DNA from: Massospora cicadina
Lineage: Eukaryota > Entomophthoromycota > Entomophthoromycetes > Entomophthorales > Entomophthoraceae
NCBI GenBank assembly: GCA_022478985.1
Contig: JAKSZP010018521.1
Coordinates: 1-64,000, forward strand
Length of the DNA stretch: 64,000 nt
Direction of reading: 5' to 3'
Part shown: positions 10,320 through 20,479 of the stretch, in pieces
Layout of the letters: the number at the start of each line of letters is the position of its first letter
How positions within the stretch are numbered: the first letter of the stretch is position 1
Notes under the pieces: model-generated
The model's input: only the letters and a program-made list of their open reading frames with translations
The model's database searches: none
What the model was told of the DNA's origin: nothing
Translations under genes and position numbers: made by a program

Positions 10320-11340
10320 ATATTGAAGGGACATCAGCAAGTTGGCCATAAGGGAATTCAGAAAACCTACCAGTGGCTTAAGACATAATGCTATTGGGAA
10401 GGAATGCTTGTTTCAATCCAGGATGTATTAGAGTCCTTCCTGGCATGAAAAAGCCAAGACATACCTAATTCCCCAAGCTCTAAATCCAGTGGTTCCACCT
10501 TGCAAACCCTTCCATACTATTAGCATTGATGTTGTGGGACCTCTCCCTCAAGCCTCTAATGGTCATCAGTTCCTCCTTCTAGCCGTGGATCATTTACCTA
10601 AGTGGATTGAAGCTGTATCACAAACATCTGCTTTGGCAAAAGCTACCGCCACATTCTTATATAATCAGATTATCACCCAGCATGGGTGCCCTAGCATAGT
10701 TCTCTCCAATAAAGATCAAAACTTCTAATCATTGCTAGTGAAATATTTAGCCAAACTGATGGGATTCACCCAGGTATTTTCCACTCCATACCATCCTGCA
10801 ACCAATGGAATGATAGAGCGGGTGAATGGTACCCTAATGGCCACCCTCCAAAAATGGCCTTGACTGACCCTCTTCACTGGCCTCAATATTTTCTTAGAGC
10901 GACTCTGGCCTACAGAATAAGATATCACCCAATAATTAAGATGTCGCCTTTTCAGGCTTTGTATGGGAGAAATACCCAGTTGCCCTCCAGAGTGCAGGCC
11001 ATTTTAGATCAGACATACCCTGATGCCCCTGAAGTTACAGTGCAAAGCATTGCTGATGAAATAATCTGACTCCAGTCTCTAGCTTCTGATAACTTATCTG
11101 CTACCACTAGTAGAGAAACAAGTCAGTTTTTTGACAAACAACAACCACTGCATACCTTCCACCTGGGTGACCTAGTTCTATTCTGCCACCATCATCCAGG
11201 AGGTCATGATAACCAATTGGTCACCAATTGGTTGGGGCCCTACAAAGTCATTTATAGGCGGGGCAACAAACACTCAATTGTAGAGGTCATTCAGTGCTTT
11301 AATAAATCGTGTAAGTAGTCTTTTTCTCCATCTATTTTCC
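10320..11340 (+). pseudogene. E1 integrase, decayed
   Basis: A zinc-binding HHCC-like start (GHQQVGHKGIQKTYQWL) lies near 10330. The core with IDVVGPLP, LAVDHL and WIEAV (10489-10728) follows, and then ATNGMIERVNGT and YRIRYHPIIKMSPFQALYG. These match the catalytic DDE integrase of Ty3/gypsy, which inserts element DNA. Stops interrupt at about 10448 and 10726 and the frame shifts near 10850. The C-terminal part (HTFHLGDLVLFC) ends just before the purine tract. No chromodomain was seen. Confidence 0.8.
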
Positions 11341-11367
11341 CCCTACGCCAAGGTCTAGAGGGGACGT

Positions 11368-11927
11368 TGTCAGGATTCCTACCCAAATTGGAGAATTAGA
11401 TGAGATAGATGACAGGAATCAAACCTGAGACGTCAAAGTACTGAAACTCTTATTGGTGTAATCCATGACAAATTTCCAGCCCTCTTGACATTGGGGATAT
11501 CCCCAACTAATACAATCATATATTAATCGCACAAAAACCTCTAATATTGGGTTAATCCAGATCTACATGGCAAGCAAATCCTATCTGAGAGAGATCACTA
11601 TGCCATATGCAGAATCCCCAAACTTGTAACAGTTATAGTTCTTAGCTTGGACTGCTTGAAATTGGACTGGGTAACCTCCCTGATCTCCCTTATTATTAGA
11701 ATTTTAAAAAAAAGATTACTCTCTTTTCGCCAACCTTAAGTTAAGTTGCCCCCCTCAATTTATTTTATGAAAGAAAAGGGTAGAATTTACAGCTCCAGGG
11801 ATGTTAACCTGTAGAAAGACTTTTCAGACAAGGAAAGCAATTATATATATTTCAGCACCCAGAAACTTTGAGTTTTCTGGCCCATAAATTAAAAAGAAAC
11901 ATGAGATCTAAACTCTTGGTTATGACA
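11368..11927 (+). repeat. E1 3' LTR
   Basis: This 560-bp copy begins TGTCAGGATT and ends TTATGACA. It is followed at once by GGGGC (11928-11932), the second copy of the target duplication. Confidence 0.87.
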
Positions 11928-12671
11928 GGGGCCAAGTTTTCTTCTGACAAGCCACATATCAGACAAATTCATAGGAATGTTTGGAGGGTTAGTTGAGCCC
12001 ACATTTAATCACTTCACTGGCGAGATTAGTGATACTTAATGGTGAGGTCCAGTTTCTTCTGATCAGCCACTTATCTGAAAATTCTAGAAGTGTTTGGAGG
12101 GTTGGATGAGCCCACCTATAGATCACTCTAATGTTAGAAAAGTGATGCATAATGGCGGGGTCTGTTTCTTCTGATTAAACTACATTTATAAAAAATGCAT
12201 AGAAATGATTTAAGGGTTGTTTGAGCCTACTTAAGCACTTTACTAGCATATAAGTGATTTTAGATGGCAGGCTAAGTTTTTTTCTAATCAACCACTTATA
12301 TGAAAAAATGGTAAAAAGTGTTTGAAGAGTTGTTGAGCCCACTTGAGCACTTAACTGGCAGATAAGTGATACTAGTTGGTAGGGCTCAGTCTTATTCTGA
12401 TCAACGATTATCTGAAATATGGTAAAAAGTGTCTGGAGAGTTATAGACTACTTGCGCACTTAACTGGTAGATAAGTGATACTAGTTGGTAGGTATCAGCC
12501 TTATTCAGATAACCAATTATCTGAAAAATGTTTTAAAGTGTTTGGAGGGTGGGTTAAGCCCACTTGAAAGCCCTTAACTGCCAGACAAGTGATGGAAAAT
12601 AGCGGATGCCAAGTTACATCTAATCAGACACATAACTGCAAATGGTTTGAAGTGTTTGGATAATAATTGAC
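11928..12671. repeat. 112-bp satellite array, middle block (6-7 units)
   Basis: The AAGTGAT-type core recurs near 12028, 12141, 12252, 12364, 12473 and 12587, a spacing of 109-114 bp. Units are imperfect. The block lies between E1 and E2, and both elements use it as target. Confidence 0.82.
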
Positions 12672-13231
12672 TATTGTAATTTTGATAGAAATTACGATAA
12701 TAAGGTGCTATGAAGGGTATGAAATTATTAGTTCCGTGGCTCTACCAAAGATAGACACAAGTGTAACGAATTTATTAGTTCCGTTGCCATATTCAATTCA
12801 ATTGTAAATACAGAAGTCTGTATGAATAGACCAAAATTTAGCTACATGAGATGAAAATCGTGGTACTTTATTAGTTAGAAATGTGGGATATTTATAGGGG
12901 TAGATTTGGCGGTTCTTTGTGAGGATTTTTGTGATTCACCTGAGGTAAGATCTTTTCTATTAGATGACCGATTTTTCTGATTATTATGGCTATAGTTGTG
13001 ATGGTCAGATATGAAAGGTTCTTATTAATAGAGATTAACCTTCATATGTGAGGTTTTACCCCATTGGATAGTTTGGCCTCATCTTTTAGAGGTGGCTGAT
13101 AACTCCAAAGGGGTGATCGTCAGTCTATCCTTTAATTGGATATCTCTGATGGGGATTTTACAATCTCATTAGACAGAGATACTGAATCTCAAACTTGAGT
13201 ATTTTTGGTCATCTCAGCTGAATCCCCAACA
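12672..13231 (-). repeat. E2 3' LTR
   Basis: It begins TATTGTAATT and ends ATCCCCAACA. The polypurine tract lies just beyond it (complement of AATGCCCCCCTCAAG, 13232-13246). It aligns with 28045-28608 throughout. Confidence 0.87.
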
Positions 13232-13499
13232 ATGCCCCCCTCAAGATTTTGCCTAGGGGGCACATAATTATGAAGAAGCCTACTATGAACTCTATTGATA
13301 ACAGTACCAGTATCAATAGCTGCAATGGAGTATTCAATAACCTGACAATAAATAATATGGTGAGGACCAGCCCATAAGGTGTCAAGTTTGTAATTTTTCC
13401 TCCTGGTCTATGATGATAAAAAGTACAAGATCCCCAACAGATATTCAGGTAGCATAGGTCTACTAGCGTTGGTTCTAGTTCCCTCTTTTAAGGTGGTAG

Positions 13500-14320
13500 C
13501 AGCAAGGGAACTCGAAGCTAAAGCTTGTACTCAAATGATTTCGTCAGCTAGTCTTCTCATAGCTAAATCAGTAGTTTGTGGGGTAGCATCATCAAGTACA
13601 GGTTGTACACTTGAGGGTAGAATATGATCCTGACCATAAAGAGACTTAAAAGGACACATTTCAATTATGCGATGGTAGCTAACCCTATAGGATAACATCC
13701 CACTAGGTAAATAGAGATCCCATCTACTAGAATCGTTGGAGGACATTTTCTAGGAGAATGGCTACAAGGGTACCATTTGCTCCTTTGACCGCACCATTAG
13801 TAGAGGGGTTGTAAGGGGACGTAAATGACTGATAGGTACCCATTAACATAGTAAGCTCAGATACCACCTGAGAAATGAAGTTGGTCTCATTATCCAATAA
13901 TAGAACTTTCAGTCTACCATGCTTGGTGAAAACTTGTTTAGAAAGGAAGGATGCAAAAGCCTTAGCAGTGATTGAGGAAACTGAGATAGTTTCAATCCAT
14001 TTGGTAAAATGGTCGATAGCTAATATAATATATTGATGTCCATAAATGGCCGTAGGGAGAGGGCCCACAACATTGATGCTCATTACAGAAAAAGATTGAA
14101 GGTCTCACAATTTTGTGTTGGTACATTGGATTTTTACCACGTTGTTGCTGGCAATTGAAACAAGTCTCCAACACATCATGTACATATTACAGCATGTTAT
14201 CCCAGTAACAATGATTTTTCAACCACTTTAAGGTCTTAGAGACAGCTCCATGCCCTACAGTTAGATGAGCCTCTATAGAAGTATCAGTCCTCTCAGAGGG
14301 CTGTATAAAGGGCAACCATT
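13500..14320 (-). pseudogene. E2 integrase, decayed
   Basis: The DDE core appears in two overlapping frames: INVVGPLP, LAIDHFTKWIETI, FTKHGRLKVLL and STNGAVKGANGTL (14083-13727), then YRVSYHRIIEMCPFKSLYGQ (13746-13531). An upstream CFNCQQQRGKN is part of the zinc-binding region. Frames change at least twice. The C-terminus continues toward the purine tract at 13246 without a chromodomain. Confidence 0.8.
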
Positions 14321-14324
14321 TAGA

Positions 14325-14938
14325 TCACAACTTCTTGTACAAGGAACCTTTTTTAACCTGATTATTCTCAGTTGAGGGTTGTAGGTTCGATATAACATCC
14401 TTAGATTCACGATACCAGAGCTCAGGTCTACTAATCAGGTCATAGATACGATCCTCCTCAGCAGAAAATAACGTTAGTATAGACAATCGAGAAAGCCCAT
14501 CAGCATTTTGGTGTATAACTTCAGCAAAATGTTGAATTGTAAAGTCATATTTCTGGGGCTTTAACGCCCATCTAGCTAAGTGCCCATCAGGATCCTTCAT
14601 TTGTTGCAACATTTCAAGGAAGCATGATCTGTGATGATAGTGAATTGTTTGCCATAGATGTAAGGGCAAAAATGCTTGATGGCAGATAAGACTGCGGAGC
14701 ATTCTCTCTCAGTAACACTATAATTGCGTTCTGCCTTAGAAAGTGTTTTACTATAGTACAGAATGGGGTGATCAACCAGGTTGGTATCATGTTGAGCCAG
14801 AATGGCCCTAATAGCAATATCACTGGCTTCGATAAATAAGATAAAAGGTTTGGAAAAAACAAGATGGGCTAAAATTGGTGCACTAACTAAGGCTTGGTGC
14901 AGGATATTGAAAGCTTGCTGCTGCGATTCTTCACATAT
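14325..14938 (-). pseudogene. E2 RNase H and end of RT, decayed
   Basis: The minus-strand reading has FICEESQQQAFNILHQALVSAPI, FIEASDIAIRAILAQHD, NYSVTERECSAVLSAIKHF and IYGKQFTIITDHASL, then DGHLARWALKPQKYDF and NADGLSRL. This is a nearly full RNase H and connection domain. The LINE 3' end at 14955-15352 cuts the coding sequence just upstream of it, and a frameshift near 14620 splits it again. Confidence 0.8.
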
Positions 14939-14954
14939 GAAAGGGACTTCCTTG
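14939..14954. repeat. Target duplication of the 398-bp LINE end, left copy
   Basis: Sixteen bases identical to 15353-15368. Removing one copy plus the insert restores continuous E2 coding sequence (SPFHM/VPFICEES region). Confidence 0.88.
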
Positions 14955-15352
14955 CTCAGCCCTGGTCTGGACACCCTGTGCAAGACCTCATGTTTGAGCA
15001 GACATTGCCTGGTTGCCACCGACCCCTCCGTGTCCTCGCCTATGCCACAGCCATCTGGACCATCCATAACTCCTTCCTTCGTGCTGCCTTTGACCAGCAG
15101 GTGTGGACCCTTCCACACATGATCACCCACTTTCAGGTACACTTTGAGATGGCCCTGAAGGTCTGCACTATGTCGCCAACCCTCCCCGGCTCAGTTGTCA
15201 CTGCAGCACGGCTCTGGCGCGCAAACCCCCTCCCTTTCTCGATGCCTCCTCCCTCTCCTTCCCTCGCCTCAGGCTCTTAGGAGCCCAGGCGTAATTCAAT
15301 AAACATCGATGAATCCCCTTCTTGGGTTGGGACCATCTAGTACTAAAAAAAA
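14955..15352 (+). mobile_element. 5'-truncated LINE 3' end with poly(A) and a 16-bp target duplication
   Basis: GAAAGGGACTTCCTTG flanks this 398-bp segment exactly (14939-14954 and 15353-15368). The segment is GC-rich and carries one plus-strand frame to a TAG near 15280. Its LAYATAIWTIHNSFLRAAF resembles the tail of LINE ORF2 proteins. An AATAAA follows (about 15299), and the end is ACCATCTAGTACT plus eight A. A truncated 5' end, A tail and long target duplication are marks of target-primed reverse transcription. The same 3' end occurs at 45346 and 63561. The family could be that of the LINE at 1-3900, whose 3' end is not visible. Confidence 0.85.
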
Positions 15353-15368
15353 GAAAGGGACTTCCTTG
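15353..15368. repeat. Target duplication of the 398-bp LINE end, right copy
   Basis: Sixteen bases identical to 14939-14954, directly after the A tail. Confidence 0.88.
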
Positions 15369-16160
15369 TGCAATAAATAAACTAAAGGCTCTTTAATTTC
15401 CGCAAAATGGGGGATGAATTGCTAGTAACAACCAGCCATCCTTAGAAAACACTTGAATATTGTGCAAGCTTTTTAGGAACAGGCATGTCTGAAATAGCTT
15501 ATATCTTATTAGATAAGGGTAAAATCCCATTGTGATTAACTTTATGACCTAAGAATTCCATCTCAGTTCTTGAAAAAAGCACACTTGGATTGCTTTAGCT
15601 TAAGCAAAGTGCGTCGTATTTGGCCAAATACTTCCTTTAAATGAGCAAATATCTATTAAAAGTGCGAGAGAAAACATTAACATCATCTAATTATATCAAA
15701 ACACAAGAAAGTTTCAAATCCTTAAACAAGCCATCCATGGCTCGTTGAAAAGTAGCAGGGGCATTAAAAACCCCTGCGTCATATGAGTGGGCTCAAATAA
15801 CCCCTCACTAGAGATTAAGGCGCATTTTTGACGGTCTTCCAGAGCCAGGTCAATTTTCCAATAACCACTCACAGATTCCATAGCCAAAAAGAATTGTGAT
15901 CCATACCATAGTCTCAATGAATCATTAATGCGAGGTAGATAATAAGAATCCTTTTGGGTAGCAGCATTGAGCTGACAATAGTCCATAACCACTCTATGAC
16001 CCCTCATCCTTTTTCTGGATGAGTAGTAGAGGAGAAGCACATGGACTCTTAGAAGGATTTAGTAGTCCCGCATCAAGGAGTTGTTTCAATTCACTGAGAC
16101 CTGAGCCTCCACAACTTTAGATTTGCAATAAGGCCGAGCTCAAATGAGGGGAGTATCCCC
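15369..16160 (-). pseudogene. E2 reverse transcriptase, decayed
   Basis: The frame at 16040-15714 reads VVMDYCQLNAATQKDSYYLP, FLAMESVSGYWKIDLALED and CALISSEGLFEPTHM, matching RT motifs of E7. The following palm region around 15700-15640 is damaged, and I could not read an intact YLDD. Several stops and frame changes occur. Confidence 0.75.
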
Positions 16161-16229
16161 AATTTTCACCTAATGCTGCACATCTTTCATTAGCCCAAAA
16201 TCTCAAGGACCTTTGGCAAATATATCCAC

Positions 16230-16700
16230 ATACTCTTCAATCAGAGCATCAGCTCCTTACTGTTGTTTTGGAGTGAGTGAATCTCCAAATTCAATGTCAA
16301 TTCTAGCGATGATAGGGGGATCTTCCAACCCAAAGTCACATAAATCCCACATCCCGTGATAGATAAAATTTCACTCACAGTAGTAGGTCGCACATAAGTG
16401 ATGGGGTTATTTTGATTCGATTGCATAGGTTGAGAAGTAGGATTAGCTAGTAAGACTAAAACAGTCCCATTGTAAGCGGGATCAAGGATAACAAGGCGGG
16501 TTTAAGCCTCCAAATGAGAGTGATTTCTGTTATTGGAAATCTCTATTACATGATCAGAAGGTACAAATACTTGTACTCCAGTATCAATTATGACCTGAGA
16601 TTTTGGAGGAATGATAATAGGATTGATAGAATATAAAGGCATCCCTTAGAGGCACAAGCTGATGGAGGCGGAAGTATAGTCCTCATTCCCAAGACTCAGT
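16230..16700 (-). pseudogene. E2 dUTPase-like module, decayed
   Basis: The minus-strand reading contains GMPLYSINPIIIPPKSQVI, IDTGVQVFVPSDHVIEI, then LVILDPAYNGTVLVLLANP and NNPITYVR. These correspond in order to dUTPase motif 1, the VDTGI strand, motif 3 (G-I-I-D-x-x-Y-x-G followed by a strand ending in N) and the GDRIAQL-like end. The motif-3 Asp is kept (ILDPAYNG) but the motif-1 Asp is not. At least one stop lies inside. The position between protease and RT matches the sister elements. Confidence 0.62.
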
Positions 16701-16899
16701 ACTCAAGACTAGAGATAGTAGTGGGATATTCCTATAAGCAAACGTGTCGTTTGAGTTTGCCTTTGCTATTGTGAACATCTTGTAAAATTAAAGGTACTCA
16801 GTACCCAATTAACGAAAGGTAATTGTCCTTAAGACTGATTATTGTATCAAAATCAATGAGAATCTGGTTCCCAAGAGCAAGTCATAGCAGTTGTTGTCC

Positions 16900-17071
16900 A
16901 ACACTACTGCAGGGGCCAAAACAACCAACTTTCCAAAGCGCATTAGAAGGGAAGAATAAGCTCCTATAGATTTAATGTATGAAGGACCAGTAGTTCCATA
17001 ATCTTAAGAATGGTTTAATTCTGGCGTTAATTTGATTTTTTTTCACCAGTCTGGATGAGATCATATTTATG
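16900..17071 (-). pseudogene. E2 protease, C-terminal half beyond the E3 insertion
   Basis: After the E3 boundary the minus-strand reading resumes as SPINMISSRLVKK, directly continuing IDMGSS from 26691. This confirms that E3 landed within the retropepsin active-site loop. Confidence 0.75.
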
Positions 17072-17076
17072 GGTGA

Positions 17077-18704
17077 TGTCACGGATATGGCTAAGAAGAA
17101 CTAGACTGGGCTCCCAGTTGGGATGCGCGAGCACCCAGTGGAGGCCCCAGAATGCCAGAGGCATAGCAGTCCGGGCAACTAAAAATTAGTGGGGATCTAC
17201 GGAAAACGTGAGGGAAGCAAACGTTCAGTAATGTACCAAAGGCCCCCAAGGCAAACCAGATGGCTGCATTGGGGGCAACTGCGAGTTTTATAGAAAGGAA
17301 CCCTCAAGGGCGGGAAAGGCAGGGAGGAAGATGACTCCTCCAGGGTTTACACTTGGTAGCCTTCAGATTCTGATAGGGGGCTTGCACGCCAGCGGGAGGT
17401 GGCACAGAGGCCATTATGGTATTGTAGATATGGGTATAAGTATAGTAAACCCCATGAGAGGGGCTGAGACAGAGTTTCCCCTGAAGGGGACGCTCTAGGT
17501 CCAACTGGTGAGCTGGACCCACAGTGGCAGGGGCGGCTATGGAAGCTGAACGCACATGCAGTGGACCAAGTATGCCTTGGGGCTGCTCCAACTGGGGAGA
17601 AGTTTCAGCAGACTTAGCGCCTGAATGAACGGAAGGGCCTCCATTTAACGGACATGTAGAAACAAACAGAACAGTGGGTTCACCATAAGGGGCAGGACAT
17701 ATTACCATTTCTATGATCCACTGCAACATGGCAGATTGAGCGACCAGATAATCCAGTCAGCAAACATTGGGAAAAGAATTTGAGAAAAGGCATGCTTTGT
17801 TGGATCAACTGACAGATTAGTTTTTAAAAGTTGTGTTAAAGCAGATGGAGTCTGCAGCAAACTAGGTGGATTATTGGATTTATTTTGACAAAAGGCAAAA
17901 AGAGTGAACTGACAACCGCCCTCAGTGGGGCCAGTTGCCTTTTAAAATGGGGCGATAGGCATGGGGAAGTATTGGGGGATTGGTCATTTGGGGAATGGTA
18001 AAGGGATTCAGTTGGCTGGCTCAATGGGGGTAAAAGGCAGCTCCCAATTCAGGAAAAAGCTTAGAAAATTTTTGCAAATTTTTCCAATTTCTTGGGACCA
18101 AGCCAAATCGATACTGCCAATCTGGGTCCCAATGGCTCAAATTAAACTGTTTGCACAGCTGGGGCGGTCCAGGTTTGTCTTGGGAGGCAGGGGTCCATGG
18201 ATCGGGTTTGTTGCAAATTGGGCTGATACCACAATTGGGCGGCTCATATGATCTGGACATCCTGGATCCATCTGGAATGTTGGACCTGATGATCTGAGCC
18301 ATTTGGAACTGGGTTTGCAATATGAGTCATGTTCCAATATGGCTTCCAAAGCAGGCTATCCCACACCAGCTCCCCCAGTCCAGAAATTACTGGCTGGGCT
18401 CCGATATTGGAATTGCCATTTTCCTAATTTTTTTCGATGGCTTGCCTGTGGAGTGGGTGGCCTCAGGGCCCTCTCCTGCCCCCTGATGTGAGCCATCTCC
18501 CTACAGACCCCTTCTATCAATATTACAAGGATTGAATAGGGGGAAGGGGTGGGAGTAGGATGGCTTTGGGGAGGAAAGCCATCACCAAGCGCTCATTTAT
18601 CACATGTGCGAAGTCACCCAGCTGTAACAGAGGGTTCACTGGAGACTTGGGGCTCCTCTTCATCTGGAAGGGGTGCTTTACCCTATCCAGTAACAAGGGC
18701 TGGT
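17077..18704 (-). repeat. E3 LTR A (outer left), lacking its last ~15 bp
   Basis: It begins TGTCACGGATATGG and runs to CAAGGGCTGGT, where LTR B starts. The terminal stretch ending AAGACTTACA that closes LTRs B and C is missing. It is close to LTR C over its first 330 bp. Confidence 0.8.
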
Positions 18705-20055
18705 TGTCATGGAAGTGGCTGATAAGAATTAGACTGGGCTCCCAGTCAGGGTGTGTGAGTACAAGTGGAGAGCCCAGAATGCCAAGGGCACAGTGGTCCG
18801 TGTGACTAGAAGAAGGGGAGATCTAGTGGGGACGTGAGGAAAGTAAATGTTTATAAATGTACTAAAGGCCCCCAAGGCAAACCAGATGGTTGCAATGGGG
18901 GCAACCGCGAGTCTTGTAAGGGCAACCCCCATGGGGCGGAAGAGGAGGGGAGGATGATGACTCCTCCAGGGTTCGCAGTTGCTGGCCTTTGGTTATATTT
19001 AGGTGAGTCTGTGCGCCAGAGAGGGGCGGCACAGGGCCCACCGCGTGGGCAGGGGTGCTGTTGGAGGGAAAACAGACCCGCGATGAGCGTTAGAGCTGAG
19101 TCCCCTTTAGTTGGGGTACTCCAGAGCCCTTAGGTGGATGAGATTAGTGGCAGATGAGCCAGGTGTGGGGGCTGAGCTCGCGGGCATTAGGGCGGGGTGC
19201 CCTGAGGCTGCTCCAATAGGGGAGCGCTCTCAGAAATCCTGACGGCAAAGTGAAAGGATGTGTTTGCATTTGATGGGTATGCAAAAATGGATGAGGAGTT
19301 GACTCCAGCATTGAGAATGAGGCGGTTTACCACAGATATGATTTACCACTGCATATCAGGGTCGAGTGACTGGATGAAACATTCAATGATCATTTGGATG
19401 ATTATTTGGGCGGCGGCATGCTTTGCCAGATCATTCTGCAGAATTATTTAACAAAAAAACAAACAGGTGGAGTTTGCGGCAAGGCGTTTGGGTATTTGGG
19501 CTTTATTTTAGTGCAAAGCGTGGGGAGAATAGAGAATGAACTGACAACTGCCCCTCAGCAGGGCAGTTGCCTTAATTATTGGGAGAATCGCATAGTGGGG
19601 ATGCTGAGGGATTGGGTGATTGGGGATCGGCGATGGGGTTTGGTTGGCTGGTGGGTGGGGGGTGAAGGGATGCCCAAAATCTTGGCAAAAATCAAAAAAA
19701 CTTTTGCAGATTTTCCCAAATTTTTTAGGCCAGGTCAGGTTGATGGTGCCAATCCAGGCCTTGACCATTTGAGTCAGGCTGCTCACGCAGTTTAAATTTC
19801 CCAGATTTGTCCCGGGGGGCTGTGCCCTTGGTGTTTGGTCATCTGCAACCCAGTCCAAACTCTCGATCTGGTTGTCTATGCGATTTGAACTTCTTGGATC
19901 TGTTCCAGGGGGAGGGGCAACTGGTCCCAGTCATTTGTAACCTGGTTCAAAACCCGAATTGAGTTCTGATCTGATTTTTGGACCTGACCAGTCCAGACCA
20001 GCTTTGTTAATCCAGAAATTTTGACTAGGCTCTGATAATAGCACTGGCTGTTTCT

Positions 20056-20361
20056 TCAAAATTTTGGTATGTTTCCCCTGGTGAGTGAGGGGTCCCAGGG
20101 GCCCTCCCATGGCCCCTGGCCTGCATAATCTCCTGACAGGTCCCCTCTATTAATTTTACCAGGGTTTGGGAGGGGGAGGGGAGAGATCTGAATATCTCTA
20201 GGAGGAAGGGCAATCACCCAGCGTTCATCAACCACGTGCGCCAGGTCGCTCAACTGTGACAGAGGGTCCACTTGGGCCTTTGGCCCCCTTTTGGTCTGAA
20301 AGGGATGCTGCTCCCTATCCAGTTGTAGGGGCTGGTCCCCAGGACTTACACTGGTCCCCAA
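20056..20361 (-). pseudogene. LTR-embedded reading frame (LTR B), probable C-terminal extension of E3 polyprotein
   Basis: The frame contains VDPLSQLSDLAHVVDERWV and a Pro-rich stretch. A similar reading lies at the same place in LTR C (DPLSQLGDLAHVIDE, 26606-26286), in LTR A (LLQLGDFAHVINE, about 18650), and on the plus strand of a separate relic at 33237-33473 (LGDLARVVDEGWVM). Without the 19-bp duplication it would join the frame that follows the chromodomain. No function is known to me. Conservation of the peptide among diverged LTRs suggests it was translated. Confidence 0.5.
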
Positions 20362-20369
20362 GACTTACA
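20332..20369. repeat. 19-bp tandem duplication at the LTR B boundary
   Basis: CTGGTCCCCAGGACTTACA (20332-20350) is followed by CTGGTCCCCAAGACTTACA (20351-20369). LTR C has a single copy. The extra 19 bp shifts the frame that would otherwise run from pol into the LTR. Confidence 0.85.
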
Positions 20370-20479
20370 CTACCCTTCCCTTTTTTGACAGGGAGGATTC
20401 CACCCCTGGGGGCATGGACCAAGGCATAGTTCTTGTGGCGCTCCAGTAAATTTATGGCCAGAATGGCCAAGATCTTCTG

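Larger units (their letters stand above)
5148..11927 (+). mobile_element. E1: Ty3/gypsy LTR retrotransposon inserted in the satellite array
   Basis: Two LTRs (5148-5718 and 11368-11927) bound a plus-strand gag-pol. The element is flanked by the 5-bp target duplication GGGGC (5143-5147 and 11928-11932). A primer-binding site follows the 5' LTR, and a purine tract (AGAGGGGACG) precedes the 3' LTR. Order is gag, protease, dUTPase-like, RT, RNase H, integrase. Many stops, frameshifts and a roughly 738-bp internal insertion (about 9158-9895) make it non-autonomous. Without that insertion it measures about 6.0 kb. Confidence 0.9.
18705..20369 (-). repeat. E3 LTR B (adjacent to the internal region)
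   Basis: It begins TGTCATGGAAGTGG and ends AAGACTTACA. The polypurine tract lies directly beyond it (complement of CTACCCTTCCCTTTTTT, 20370 on), so it is the 3' LTR of the internal region. It is much more diverged from A and C than they are from each other. A 19-bp tandem duplication lies at its right end. Confidence 0.8.

Noticed and set aside
15299..15352. Processed host pseudogene instead of a LINE end
   Set aside because: The frame resembles a LINE ORF2 C-terminus and the 3' end recurs at two other loci, as expected for a retrotransposon family. Not fully excluded.
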